A DNA stretch of 64,000 nucleotides from Bacteroidales bacterium (GTDB taxonomy: Bacteria; Bacteroidota; Bacteroidia; Bacteroidales; Bacteroidaceae). The DNA is taken from contig SUXQ01000004.1 in NCBI GenBank assembly GCA_015060905.1, positions 110,066 through 174,065 of the forward strand, given 5' to 3'. Below are positions 45,750-56,387 of the stretch, piece by piece; positions within the stretch are counted from its first letter, which is position 1; each line of letters opens with the position of its first letter. The notes under the pieces were generated by a model that worked only from the letters and a program-made list of their open reading frames with translations, was not told the DNA's origin and ran no database searches. The position numbers and the translations under genes were made by a program.

Positions 45750-46832
45750 TCAACCTAACAAATAATACAATTCACGCACCAACATTATTAACATCGCAAC
45801 AGAAAGAAGTGCAAGTGCAACAACCGTCAGCAACAACAAACGTTTCTCTCTTTTCGAACGTTTGTTTACTATTTTTTTCTCGGTCGGTTGAGGATTCTCA
45901 TCAACTTCGGCGACTTTTGTTCTGTTTACAAACTCTATGGCATTAAAAATATTTCTATCATTCTCGTTCATCGCCGGCTCGAATTTAGCAAACTTCACAA
46001 GGTCGGCCATTACCAACAACTCCTCAAGCTCCTTGAAAGTATCTTTGTCGCTTACCCTCATAAGATTATCCACAATCTCACCGGTTGTCATTTCTGTCGC
46101 GTTAAAGCCGAATCTGTCATTCAAATATTCACGTATAGCATCCGTAAGCTCTGTATAATACTCTTTGCTCAGTCCGCCTGCACGCCACTTATCATCGGCC
46201 TTAATACGTTCCATTTCTTTCAGAGCAACTACGTGCGCCGGTAATTTAGGCTTAATTTTCACTATGCGTATTATCGGCTTATTATTCATATAGCGTATAA
46301 GCACCCACGCAAAGGCAGCCACCAAAAGCGACAATATAATAAACATCCAGAAACTATCTTTAATGTCTGTCCACGATAAATTTGTACGCCAAATATCTTT
46401 CGGACCGAAAAATGCATCGACATTTGTTGTATCGACAGGCACCATGTAAACAGCCATTGCAAGCTCTTTCGAAAAATAAGGGTCGCCATCCACCAACACC
46501 TCAAAAGGAGGAATTACATATAGCGACGAGTCGAAAGATGTAACAGTATAAACCTCTTTTATTTCTATTCTTTTATTGTCGTTAAGATACATTGTGTCGG
46601 GACGCGACTTATGCACAATCTCAATACCCTCGACAAGTTCATCGGTGAAATTGGGAAGTACAATTCTGCTGCCTGTATTTGCCGTTACTTCAAGAGTAAT
46701 TTTAGCCTGTTCGCCTATAAGACGCTGACAAGAGTCAATCTCGGCATTGACAGTCACATTTTGTGCATTTGTAATGTTCGTAAATGCAACTAGTGCAAGA
46801 ATAGAAAAAAACAGAAATATTTTATTCTTCAT
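45750..46832 (-). CDS. Exported membrane protein of the bat cluster
   Basis: About 360 aa starting at 46832 (MKNKIFLFFSIL); a Met 12 codons further up is part of the upstream spacer. A signal peptide ends near NITNAQN, an Ig-like beta domain follows, then a span around FIILSLLVAAFAWVLIRYM, a cytoplasmic helical region (EYLNDRFGFNATEMTTGEIV) and a last C-terminal span. It occupies the place of the DUF4381-like gene between the DUF58 gene and batA. No enzyme motif is seen. Confidence 0.85.
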   Translation of the reverse strand: MKNKIFLFFSILALVAFTNITNAQNVTVNAEIDSCQRLIGEQAKITLEVTANTGSRIVLPNFTDELVEGIEIVHKSRPDTMYLNDNKRIEIKEVYTVTSFDSSLYVIPPFEVLVDGDPYFSKELAMAVYMVPVDTTNVDAFFGPKDIWRTNLSWTDIKDSFWMFIILSLLVAAFAWVLIRYMNNKPIIRIVKIKPKLPAHVVALKEMERIKADDKWRAGGLSKEYYTELTDAIREYLNDRFGFNATEMTTGEIVDNLMRVSDKDTFKELEELLVMADLVKFAKFEPAMNENDRNIFNAIEFVNRTKVAEVDENPQPTEKKIVNKRSKREKRLLLLTVVALALLSVAMLIMLVRELYYLLG

Positions 46833-46877
46833 ATATATTATACATTCACAATATTGCTGACGCAACATAAATTTGTA

Positions 46878-47747
46878 CTAACCACGTTTGGCAAAAAGTG
46901 CAAGCAAAGCTTTTACATAATCCTCGTCGGTGCGTACAGTCACAGAGTCTACACGACTTTTTGCCAAAATAGTCTCCAACGCCGTACACTGCTCTTTCCA
47001 CCATGTACGCTGAGCATTCTGCACTTTTGCCGAGGAAGTATCAATATAAACCTCTTCGCCACTCTCTGCATCATGAACTTTCATCAAGCCTATTTGGGGC
47101 AATTCTGCCACACGACGGTCATACACCTGTATTGCAACAACATCATGCTTGCGGTTGGCAATAGTAAGGGCGTTTTTATAATCGTGGGCAGCAATAAAGT
47201 CGCTCAATAAAAATGCGGTGCAACGTTTCTTCAAGGCATTTGTAAGAAACTCGAGCGGAACTTTAATATCAGTCTTGTTACTTTCGGGGGTAAAGCCCAA
47301 AAGCTCACGAATAATATAAAGTATATGCTTTCTACCCTTCTGGGGAGGAATAAATTTCTCAATCCTGTCCGAGAAGAAAATAACACCAATCTTGTCATTA
47401 TTTTGAATGGCAGCAAAGGCAATCGTCGCAGCAATTTCAGTCAGCATGTCACGCTTCGTCTGCTTGATTGTTCCGAAAGATAGACTTTCCGATACATCCA
47501 CAAGCAACATTACCGTAAGCTCGCGCTCCTCCTCATAGACCTTTACAAAAGGCTTATGGAAACGCGCCGTAACATTCCAATCAATATCACGAACATCGTC
47601 GCCATACTGATACTCGCGCACCTCGCTGAAAGACATACCCCTACCCTTAAATGCCGAGTGGTACTGTCCCGCAAAAATATTGTGGGAGAGTCCGCGTGTC
47701 TTTATCTCAATCTTGCGAACCTTTTTTATAAGTTCACTCGTCTCCAT
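46878..47747 (-). CDS. DUF58 domain protein
   Basis: A 289-aa protein of the DUF58 family: the GQYHSAFKGRGMSFSEVREY and DVRDIDWNVTARFHKPFVK signature, then a vWA-like part with LLVDVSESLSFG (DxSxS). It is cytoplasmic or membrane-peripheral. DUF58 proteins work with MoxR ATPases, whose gene is 20 bases upstream. Confidence 0.95.
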   Translation of the reverse strand: METSELIKKVRKIEIKTRGLSHNIFAGQYHSAFKGRGMSFSEVREYQYGDDVRDIDWNVTARFHKPFVKVYEEERELTVMLLVDVSESLSFGTIKQTKRDMLTEIAATIAFAAIQNNDKIGVIFFSDRIEKFIPPQKGRKHILYIIRELLGFTPESNKTDIKVPLEFLTNALKKRCTAFLLSDFIAAHDYKNALTIANRKHDVVAIQVYDRRVAELPQIGLMKVHDAESGEEVYIDTSSAKVQNAQRTWWKEQCTALETILAKSRVDSVTVRTDEDYVKALLALFAKRG

Positions 47748-47767
47748 AAAACGAATTTTAATAGCGA

Positions 47768-48763
47768 TTAAGGTACTTCTACACTGTTAAGAATTTTGCT
47801 TACAATCTCATCGGCAGTCATATTATTAGCCTCAGCCTCGTAGCTCAGTCCTATACGATGGCGCAGAACATCATGCGCAACTGCACGAACATCCTCGGGA
47901 ATAACATATCCGCGACGTTTGATAAATGCATAAGCGCGTGCAGCCAACGCCAAGTTGATAGAAGCACGTGGCGATGCACCGAAAGAGATATAATCTTTCA
48001 TCTCACGCATATTATATTTATCCGGATAGCGTGTCGCAAACACAATATCAGCAATATACTGCTCTATTTTTTCGTCAATATACACCTGACGCACAACCTT
48101 GCGCGCCTCGATAATCTCCTCGGGCTTAAGAATAGCTTTTACATTAATCTTTTCGCCTGTAATATTCTGACGAATAATCTTTTTCTCCTCGGAAATATCA
48201 GGATAGCCGATAATCACTTTCAGCATGAAACGGTCCACCTGTGCCTCGGGCAAGGGATAAGTACCCTCCTGCTCGATAGGGTTCTGTGTAGCAAGCACAA
48301 GGAAAGGCTGTGGCAATTGGAAAGTATCTTTGCCGATGGTAACCTGTCTCTCCTGCATAGCCTCGAGCAATGCACTCTGCACCTTTGCGGGGGCGCGGTT
48401 AATCTCGTCGGCAAGAACAAAGTTTGCAAACACAGGGCCTTTATTAGACTTAAAAGTTTCCTCTTTCTGACTATACACCATTGTTCCGATAACGTCGGCG
48501 GGCAAAAGGTCGGGAGTAAACTGTATGCGGCTGAAATCTCCATCTACAAGGTTTGCGAGAGTTTTTATGGCAAGCGTCTTTGCAAGTCCGGGAACACCCT
48601 CGAGCAGCACATGTCCATCGGCCAAAAGACCTATAAGTAGCGACTCTACCAAATGTTTCTGACCGACAATCACTTGATTCATGCCTGTCTGTAAGTTTGT
48701 AACAAAGCCGCTCTGTTTTTCAATCATTTCGTTTAATTCACGAATGTCGATAGTTCCATTCAT
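47768..48763 (-). CDS. moxR: MoxR-family AAA+ ATPase
   Basis: 331 aa: Walker A EGVPGLAKT, Walker B VLADEINRAP, sensor 1 LATQNPIEQEGTYPLPEAQ and the arginine-finger region QVDRFMLK. MoxR ATPases act as chaperones loading metal or folding vWA proteins; here the likely clients are DUF58, BatA and BatB. First gene of a nine-gene operon that ends with the PAP2 phosphatase. Confidence 0.95.
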   Translation of the reverse strand: MNGTIDIRELNEMIEKQSGFVTNLQTGMNQVIVGQKHLVESLLIGLLADGHVLLEGVPGLAKTLAIKTLANLVDGDFSRIQFTPDLLPADVIGTMVYSQKEETFKSNKGPVFANFVLADEINRAPAKVQSALLEAMQERQVTIGKDTFQLPQPFLVLATQNPIEQEGTYPLPEAQVDRFMLKVIIGYPDISEEKKIIRQNITGEKINVKAILKPEEIIEARKVVRQVYIDEKIEQYIADIVFATRYPDKYNMREMKDYISFGASPRASINLALAARAYAFIKRRGYVIPEDVRAVAHDVLRHRIGLSYEAEANNMTADEIVSKILNSVEVP

Positions 48764-48817
48764 AATATATTTGCTTTATAATTATTACATTATTAATTTA
48801 TAGTCAAAAAACGGTGC

Positions 48818-48825
48818 CAAATTTA
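48818..48825 (-). promoter_or_regulatory. -7 box of the moxR-bat operon
   Basis: The minus strand reads TAAATTTG, a perfect TAnnTTTG. No TTTG 19-20 bases upstream. The leader would be about 47 bases. Confidence 0.42.
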
Positions 48826-48916
48826 AGCTTTTCTGTTAAAAATGGATGTTAAAATTCTTAAAAGTCATTTAAGCACTGTTGATTTTAATAATTTTTCATA
48901 ATCCAAACTCCATTTT

Positions 48917-50383
48917 CTATTTTCTTGGTGTTAATCGAGGTATTTTCAATAACATGTCACAAGCAAGGTCGTTGGGACGAATCATATTATTATGTTTCAC
49001 AATATACGGCCACAATCTTTTATCGCCATAGTATTTTAGAGATATTTTTATCAACGTCTCCTCGGACTTAATTTTATGCGTGCATATTGTACCTGTTATT
49101 TTATAATCGGTAGTATCGGCCACGAATATTGTGGATAGTTCGCGTGAGGCAAGATTTTCTACAATTTTAAAACTTTCGGCAGTATTTATTGCCGGCTTTT
49201 CCTCTTTTGGTAGCGTTTTTTCAACAATAGTATCTTGCATGATTGTATCTTTCTGTGTATCAGAATCTATTTTCTTGGCGACATTGGTGGTGTCTGCAAT
49301 AATGTTAATAGTGGAATCTTTGGCTGCGGTAACACTATCAGTCGCAGTCGAAACGATATTAACTTCCGGAGTTTTTACATTTTCCACGCCTGCTGTTTGC
49401 TTTTTTACACTTTTCGTAGAGAAAATATTATTATCGTAAAAATATAGTCCGGCAACAGCAAGAACTCCACAAACAATTATCATACAAAGGATAATTGCAA
49501 CCTTCGGTATTTTATTCTGCTTTTTCTTACGTGGCAGAGTATAGAAAAATATCTCTTCTTTTTTCTCGGGAATAGAAATCTCTTTTTTCTTACTTTCTTC
49601 TTTTGCAACATCTGAAATTTCTGTAGCCGATGCTTCTTCGTTCTTTTCATTTTCCGAAGCATCAGTAACAGGCTCTTCTGTTTTTGCTGATTCGTTTATA
49701 GTAACCTCTTCAGAATGAATCTCTTCAGTTTCCGTTTGTTCCTCAATTATTTCTTCCGGAATATTTTCAGGAAGAATATTCTCCGATTCCTCAAAAGGCA
49801 TTTCCTCCTCTATTTCCACATTGCTAACATTGTTATTCTTTTCATCAACAACATCTTGCGGCATTTCCTCCTCTATTTCTATGTTTACAACAGAATCAAC
49901 AACAATTTCTTCTGCAGCGTCTGTTTCATCAACATTTTCTTTCTCGGTTGCAGAATCGTTTATATATGGTAGTTCCTCTATCGTTGCAATTTCTTCTGTG
50001 GCAGTCTCTTCGTTAAGAATCTCTTTTTCCTCTTCCTCTTCCTCTTCATCATCATCAATATCATCATCCACCTCCACAGGCTCGAACATTGCAAATGGAG
50101 CGTTAATAATCTCTTTTAACGAGTCGGCAGGTATAAAAGTCAATCTATTATGCCCGTTAATTTCAAATCTTTCGCCCGTATTTATATTTACGCTCGCCCG
50201 ACTTTCTACCTCAACCACTTTGAAAGTTCCAAGGCCGTTGATTTTTACAATTCCATCTTTCTCAAGCCCTTCGACGATAATATCAAAGAAAGCATGCACA
50301 AAAGTCTCGGCATCAGCAACAGATACCCCTGCAACTTTTGCAAAAAAATCACATAATTCGGTGAAATTCAATTTTTTATCCAT
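48917..50383 (-). CDS. HU-like DNA-binding domain joined to a transmembrane span and a LysM-like domain
   Basis: 488 aa in four parts. Residues about 3-95 are an HU/IHF-like domain (FVHAFFDIIVEGLEKDGIVK, INGLGTFKVVEVESR, SVNINTGERFEI). Residues 100-285 are a very acidic, Glu/Val-rich disordered linker with repeated EIEEEMP. A basic patch (PRKKKQNK) precedes a single membrane span at about 293-315. The outside part is a Thr/Lys/Asp-rich linker ending in a LysM-like module at about 434-484 (HKIKSEETLIKISLKYYGDK, then MIRPNDLACDMLLKIP). The basic patch on the HU side favours the HU domain being in the cytoplasm and the LysM in the periplasm. It lies 11 bases after an ordinary HU gene. The function is unknown; a chromosome-to-envelope tether is inferred. 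Confidence 0.85.
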   Translation of the reverse strand: MDKKLNFTELCDFFAKVAGVSVADAETFVHAFFDIIVEGLEKDGIVKINGLGTFKVVEVESRASVNINTGERFEINGHNRLTFIPADSLKEIINAPFAMFEPVEVDDDIDDDEEEEEEEKEILNEETATEEIATIEELPYINDSATEKENVDETDAAEEIVVDSVVNIEIEEEMPQDVVDEKNNNVSNVEIEEEMPFEESENILPENIPEEIIEEQTETEEIHSEEVTINESAKTEEPVTDASENEKNEEASATEISDVAKEESKKKEISIPEKKEEIFFYTLPRKKKQNKIPKVAIILCMIIVCGVLAVAGLYFYDNNIFSTKSVKKQTAGVENVKTPEVNIVSTATDSVTAAKDSTINIIADTTNVAKKIDSDTQKDTIMQDTIVEKTLPKEEKPAINTAESFKIVENLASRELSTIFVADTTDYKITGTICTHKIKSEETLIKISLKYYGDKRLWPYIVKHNNMIRPNDLACDMLLKIPRLTPRK

Positions 50384-50394
50384 ACTTCCCGCTC

Positions 50395-50667
50395 TTACTT
50401 AAATTTATCTTTCAGTTTTGAACTTGGACGAAAAGCCGGGACTAATTTAGGAGGTATAAGCATACGTTGCCCTGTTTTTGGATTAACAGAAACCCTTTCT
50501 CTTCTCATTTTAACCTCAAAAACCCCGAATCCCGAAATATTTATCTGGTCATTCTCCTTCAGACGTTCTATCATCACTGACACAAGCGTCTCCACGTCGG
50601 CAGTTGTCTTCGAGGATGAGAATCCTGTATTTTTTGCAAGTTTGCTTATGAACTCCTTATTATTCAT
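50395..50667 (-). CDS. HU-family DNA-binding protein
   Basis: 90 aa, the normal HU/IHF length: FISKLAKNTGFSSSKTTADV at the N-terminus, the core GFGVFEVKMRRERVSVNP and the DNA-binding arm SVNPKTGQRMLIPPKLVPAF. It bends DNA and compacts the nucleoid. Its gene sits between rimO (14 bases) and the HU-LysM gene (11 bases), so the two HU-type proteins are co-expressed and may form mixed dimers. Confidence 0.95.
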   Translation of the reverse strand: MNNKEFISKLAKNTGFSSSKTTADVETLVSVMIERLKENDQINISGFGVFEVKMRRERVSVNPKTGQRMLIPPKLVPAFRPSSKLKDKFK

Positions 50668-50681
50668 CGAAATTTTCGTTA

Positions 50682-51983
50682 TTAGTCACACAATTTTCCC
50701 ATTAAGTCAAATTCTGTTGCATCCGTTATTTCTACATTGTAGAAAAAGCCTGTTTTCAGATTACCCGATGATATTGGGATAAGAACTTCTGTATCAACTT
50801 CCGGCGAGTCATATTCTGTGCGTCCCACAAAATAATCTCCCTCGATACGGTCGATGATAACTTTGAATTTCCGACCTACTTTTTCGTAGTTCAACTGTGT
50901 AGATATTCGTTGCTGAACAGCCATTAGGGCATCAAGACGCTCTTGTTTCTTCTTTTTTGAAATTCTGTCTTTATAATTAATAGCAGCATACGTATCCTCC
51001 TCCTCGCTGTATGCAAAGGCACCCAAACGGTCGAAACGCGCCCATTTTACAAATTCCAGCAATTCCTCAAAATCTTTGTCCGTCTCACCGGGGAAACCCA
51101 CCATCATTGTAGTACGCAGACAAATTCCAGGAACCTCGCGACGCAATTTTTCAACAAGAGCATAAGTCTCTTCTTTTGTTACAGGACGCAACATCTTCTT
51201 AAGAATCTTTGTGCTAACATGTTGCAGAGCAATGTCAAGATATTTGCACACATTATCTCTCTCTCGTATCACGCGCAACAGGTCATCGGGAAAATTCGTC
51301 GGATAAGCATAATGCAATCTTATCCATTCTACACCCTCAATATCAGCTATACGCTCCACCAATTCGGCAATAGCCGAGCGATGGTACAAATCCTTACCAT
51401 AATATGTAAGTTCCTGAGCTATAATCTGAAACTCTTTTACTCCGGATGCAACAAGGTAGCGCACCTCTTCCTCAATCTCCTCTATCGGGCGCGACACATG
51501 CGAGCCTGTTATTATAGGAATTGCACAATATGCGCAACGTCTGTTGCAACCTTCAGAAATCTTTATGTAAGCATAATGTCCGGGAGTGGTAAGCACGCGC
51601 TTGTACGATGCCTCATCGTTGAAACTTTTCTGTAAATCTTCTACAAGCCCTCCCCAATCGAATTTCCCGTAGAATTTATCCACAAGAGGAATTTCTGTGT
51701 TCAACTCCTCGAAGTAACGCTGCGAAAGACACCCCATTACATAAAGTTTCTTCAGTTTCCCCTGCTCCTTACGCCGACAAAATTCAAGAATCATATTAAT
51801 AGACTCCTCCTTTGCATCACCAATAAATCCACAAGTGTTTATCACTGCAATTTCCCCCTTGGGCGATTCACAGTCGTGAGTAACCTCGTAGCCACACTCC
51901 CTGAGACGATGCATCAACTGCTCCGAATCGACAAGATTCTTAGAGCAGCCCATAGTAATAATATCTATACGATTCTTTATCAT
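50682..51983 (-). CDS. rimO: Ribosomal protein uS12 methylthiotransferase
   Basis: A 433-aa radical SAM enzyme with two Fe-S clusters: the N-terminal UPF0004 domain (TMGCSKNLVDSEQLM, CGFIGDAKEESI, VMGCLSQRY), the radical SAM motif EGCNRRCAYCAIP and a C-terminal TRAM domain. The initial GCSKNLVDSE favours RimO (Asp of S12) over MiaB. It starts 3 bases after ftsY ends. Confidence 0.96.
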   Translation of the reverse strand: MIKNRIDIITMGCSKNLVDSEQLMHRLRECGYEVTHDCESPKGEIAVINTCGFIGDAKEESINMILEFCRRKEQGKLKKLYVMGCLSQRYFEELNTEIPLVDKFYGKFDWGGLVEDLQKSFNDEASYKRVLTTPGHYAYIKISEGCNRRCAYCAIPIITGSHVSRPIEEIEEEVRYLVASGVKEFQIIAQELTYYGKDLYHRSAIAELVERIADIEGVEWIRLHYAYPTNFPDDLLRVIRERDNVCKYLDIALQHVSTKILKKMLRPVTKEETYALVEKLRREVPGICLRTTMMVGFPGETDKDFEELLEFVKWARFDRLGAFAYSEEEDTYAAINYKDRISKKKKQERLDALMAVQQRISTQLNYEKVGRKFKVIIDRIEGDYFVGRTEYDSPEVDTEVLIPISSGNLKTGFFYNVEITDATEFDLMGKLCD

Positions 51984-51986
51984 CTT

Positions 51987-52940
51987 CTATTTAAAAAGAG
52001 AATCAACAAATTCGTAGCGATTAAACACCTGTAAATCCTCCATCTGCTCGCCCAAGCCTATGTATTTCACAGGAATCTTAAATTGGTCGCTAATGCCGAT
52101 TACAACACCGCCTTTCGCAGTGCCATCAAGTTTGGTGATTGCCATCGACGACACTTCCGTAGCCTTTGTAAACTGTTTGGCCTGCTCAAAAGCATTCTGT
52201 CCTGTAGAGCCGTCAAGCACCAACATTACGTCATTGGGAGCATCCGGAAGAATCTTTTTCATAACATTCTTAATCTTAGTAAGCTCGTTCATCAAGCCCA
52301 CCTTATTATGCAGACGTCCGGCAGTGTCTATAATCACAACCTCGGCATTGTTTGCAACAGCCGATGCAAGCGTATCATACGCTACCGAAGCGGGGTCCGA
52401 GCCCATATTCTGCTTAACGACGGGAACATCCACGCGGCGTCCCCACTCTACCAATTGCTCCACTGCCGCAGCGCGGAAAGTATCTGCTGCACCAAGATAA
52501 ACTTTCTTTCCGGCCTTTTTAAACTGATAAGCAAGTTTGCCAATGGTAGTAGTTTTTCCCACTCCATTGACACCCACCACCATTATCACATAAGGCTTGC
52601 CCGGGGTTGTTTGAAGGTCGAATCCTTCGCAGTCTTCGGAATTATTTTCAATAAGCAGCTCTGCAATTTCATCCTTCAGCAACGAGTTAAGCTCGTTTGT
52701 TGTCATAAACTTGTCACGAGCCACCCTTTTCTGAATACGTTCAACTATTTTCAGTGTAGTATCAACGCCCACGTCCGAGGTTACAAGAATCTCCTCAAGA
52801 TTATCAAGCACCTCATCATCTATCGTGGTTTTTCCGGCAATCGCACGCGCAATCTTTCCGAAAAAACTCTCTTTTGTCTTTGACAATCCCTTGTCAAGAA
52901 CCTCTTTTTTATCTTTTGAGAAAAAACTAAAAAATCCCAT
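51987..52940 (-). CDS. ftsY: Signal recognition particle receptor FtsY
   Basis: About 317 aa starting at 52940 (MGFFSFFSKDKKE); 23 further codons upstream lie in the lepA spacer. A short A domain, the N helical bundle, then the GTPase: GVNGVGKTTTIGKL, DTFRAAAVEQL, DTAGRLHNK, TKLDGTAKGG. It docks ribosome-SRP complexes at the inner membrane. Second gene of the lepA-ftsY-rimO-HU operon, 13 bases after lepA. Confidence 0.97.
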   Translation of the reverse strand: MGFFSFFSKDKKEVLDKGLSKTKESFFGKIARAIAGKTTIDDEVLDNLEEILVTSDVGVDTTLKIVERIQKRVARDKFMTTNELNSLLKDEIAELLIENNSEDCEGFDLQTTPGKPYVIMVVGVNGVGKTTTIGKLAYQFKKAGKKVYLGAADTFRAAAVEQLVEWGRRVDVPVVKQNMGSDPASVAYDTLASAVANNAEVVIIDTAGRLHNKVGLMNELTKIKNVMKKILPDAPNDVMLVLDGSTGQNAFEQAKQFTKATEVSSMAITKLDGTAKGGVVIGISDQFKIPVKYIGLGEQMEDLQVFNRYEFVDSLFK

Positions 52941-52953
52941 ATTTCTTTCTTTT

Positions 52954-54735
<1,782 letters not shown>

Positions 54736-54837
54736 ATAAAATTAATTCTCAAATAATACAATGAAAATACGGACAGGGTAAACACAAAAAAACGTCTGCT
54801 TCACCTGCCTTTTGACTCCAATATTTCCATTTTAGCG

Positions 54838-54845
54838 CAAAATTA
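54838..54845 (-). promoter_or_regulatory. -7 box of the lepA operon
   Basis: The minus strand reads TAATTTTG, a perfect TAnnTTTG. No clear -33. The leader would be about 95 bases; no other feature is seen in 54736-54925. Confidence 0.4.
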
Positions 54846-54925
54846 CAAAAAAACGGCGACATATAGGCTATATAATCTAAAAAATACTAAAAACAAACAG
54901 AAAGAAAATAAGTTTCCGCATTACA

Positions 54926-54956
54926 ACTTTGTAAAATTAATTATTTAATATAACTT
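54926..54956 (+). promoter_or_regulatory. tRNA-Gly promoter
   Basis: TTTG (54926-54929), exactly 19 bases, TAACTTCG (54949-54956). Transcription would start near 54963, 18 bases before the tRNA. Confidence 0.72.
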
Positions 54957-54980
54957 CGCACCTGAAAATAATTAAAGAAT

Positions 54981-55053
54981 GCGGCAGTAGCTCAGTTGGT
55001 AGAGCATCAGCTTCCCAAGCTGAGGGTCGCGGGTTCGAGCCCCGTTTGCCGCT
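54981..55053 (+). tRNA. tRNA-Gly (anticodon CCC)
   Basis: 73 bases with a full cloverleaf: acceptor GCGGCAG with TTGCCGC, D-arm AGCTCAGTTGGTAGAGC, anticodon stem TCAGC/GCTGA with loop TTCCCAA (anticodon CCC, reading GGG), and T-arm CGGGTTCGAGCCCCG. The discriminator is T (55053). CCA is not encoded and must be added after transcription. Confidence 0.95.
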
Positions 55054-55057
55054 CAAT

Positions 55058-55093
55058 AAAAAGAGAGAACTTTTCAAAAAGTTCTCTCTTTTT
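55058..55093. terminator. Bidirectional terminator after the tRNA
   Basis: A perfect 16-bp stem, arms 55058-55073 and 55078-55093, with a 4-base loop, A run on the left and T run on the right. It serves the tRNA (+) and the M16 protease operon (-). Confidence 0.92.
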
Positions 55094-55146
55094 ATGTACC
55101 TCTTTTCGTTAGTTCCTACGATATAATCATAAAATTGTATAATCAG

Positions 55147-56379
55147 CTACTTTTTTTTATAATAAAGTACCGAAGCATTCCCCATTCTGAATAATTCACC
55201 TGCAGCGCGCTTAACATCTTTAGCCGTTACTGCGCGATACATGTCAGTCTCGCGCCACGCTCGTGTAACATCACCGTACCACTCGGCAAGAGCAAGTTTT
55301 TCAGCAAAGTTTGCACCGCTCAGACTACCGAAAATCTGTTCCGATTCGAAACGGTTACGTACTTTTTCAAGCTCGCTGCGTGGAACATCCTTTTGTTGCA
55401 AAAGTTCAAGTTCGTTGCGTATAGCAGCCTCGGCACGCTCAAAAGTAACCCCTTTTGCCAGACGCGAATATATCCAAAAGAGGCCACTGTGCTCGGTGTT
55501 TGAAATAAAAGCATCAATGCGCGTAAAAAGTTTTTTCTTCTTAACGAGTCGCTCGCTCAATCGTCCCGAATAACCATTCGCAAGAATATCCGAAATAACA
55601 TCGCACGGGTAATAATCTTTCCCATTGAAGCCATCCATGTGAAAAGCCATATATAATGCATCATCGGGCACGTTACGTTGCACCGTTGCAGTGCGCCGGC
55701 GACGCTGGCGCGGCTCGGTGGGAATTTCGCGTTTCTCGCATTTACGAGCAGGAATATCTCCGAACCATTTTATTGTCCACTCCTTTGTCTGCTCGAAGGA
55801 TATATTCCCAACAACCGCAAGCACAGCATTCTCGGGAACATAATGACGGTGATAAAAATCGCGCACAACCTCCACAGGAACATTTGCAATATGGCTCAAT
55901 TTGCGCCCAATAGTGGACCACCTATAAGGATGCTTTTTGAATGCAAGTTTGCGCATCAGCATACTAACATCCCCATAAGGCTTGTTCAGATGCCCCTGTT
56001 TAAACTCCTCCATTACCACCTGACGCTGAACATCCACCTTTTCGTTATCTAAAGAAATATTACACATACGGTCGGCCTCCATGCAGAAAGCAAGCTCGGC
56101 ATTTTTGCGTGGCAGAGAGATAAAATAATTGGTAAAATCGTTGTTAGTATAAGCATTACTGTCTCCACCGGCCGCCTCTAACGGCTCGTCGAACGAAGGA
56201 AACTTCTCAGTACCCTCGAACAGCAAATGTTCAAGCAGATGAGCTATTCCCGTATACTCATACTCCTCGTTTTTTGCACCAACGCCATACAACAGGTTCA
56301 CATGGACCATTTCGGTACTATCATCCTGCATATGTACAAGACGCAGCCCGTTACTCAAAGTGATACGCGAAACATTCAT
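55147..56379 (-). CDS. M16 family zinc metallopeptidase (insulinase-like)
   Basis: 410 aa with the inverted zinc motif HLLEH (His47, Glu50, His51) in IAHLLEHLLFEGTEKF and a second, inactive-type half domain. No signal peptide is seen, so it appears cytoplasmic. Family members degrade peptides inside a closed chamber formed by two halves; this short form would need to dimerise. It lies 8 bases after the cyclophilin gene on the same strand. Confidence 0.93.
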   Translation of the reverse strand: MNVSRITLSNGLRLVHMQDDSTEMVHVNLLYGVGAKNEEYEYTGIAHLLEHLLFEGTEKFPSFDEPLEAAGGDSNAYTNNDFTNYFISLPRKNAELAFCMEADRMCNISLDNEKVDVQRQVVMEEFKQGHLNKPYGDVSMLMRKLAFKKHPYRWSTIGRKLSHIANVPVEVVRDFYHRHYVPENAVLAVVGNISFEQTKEWTIKWFGDIPARKCEKREIPTEPRQRRRRTATVQRNVPDDALYMAFHMDGFNGKDYYPCDVISDILANGYSGRLSERLVKKKKLFTRIDAFISNTEHSGLFWIYSRLAKGVTFERAEAAIRNELELLQQKDVPRSELEKVRNRFESEQIFGSLSGANFAEKLALAEWYGDVTRAWRETDMYRAVTAKDVKRAAGELFRMGNASVLYYKKK

Positions 56380-56387
56380 TTGGGCAA

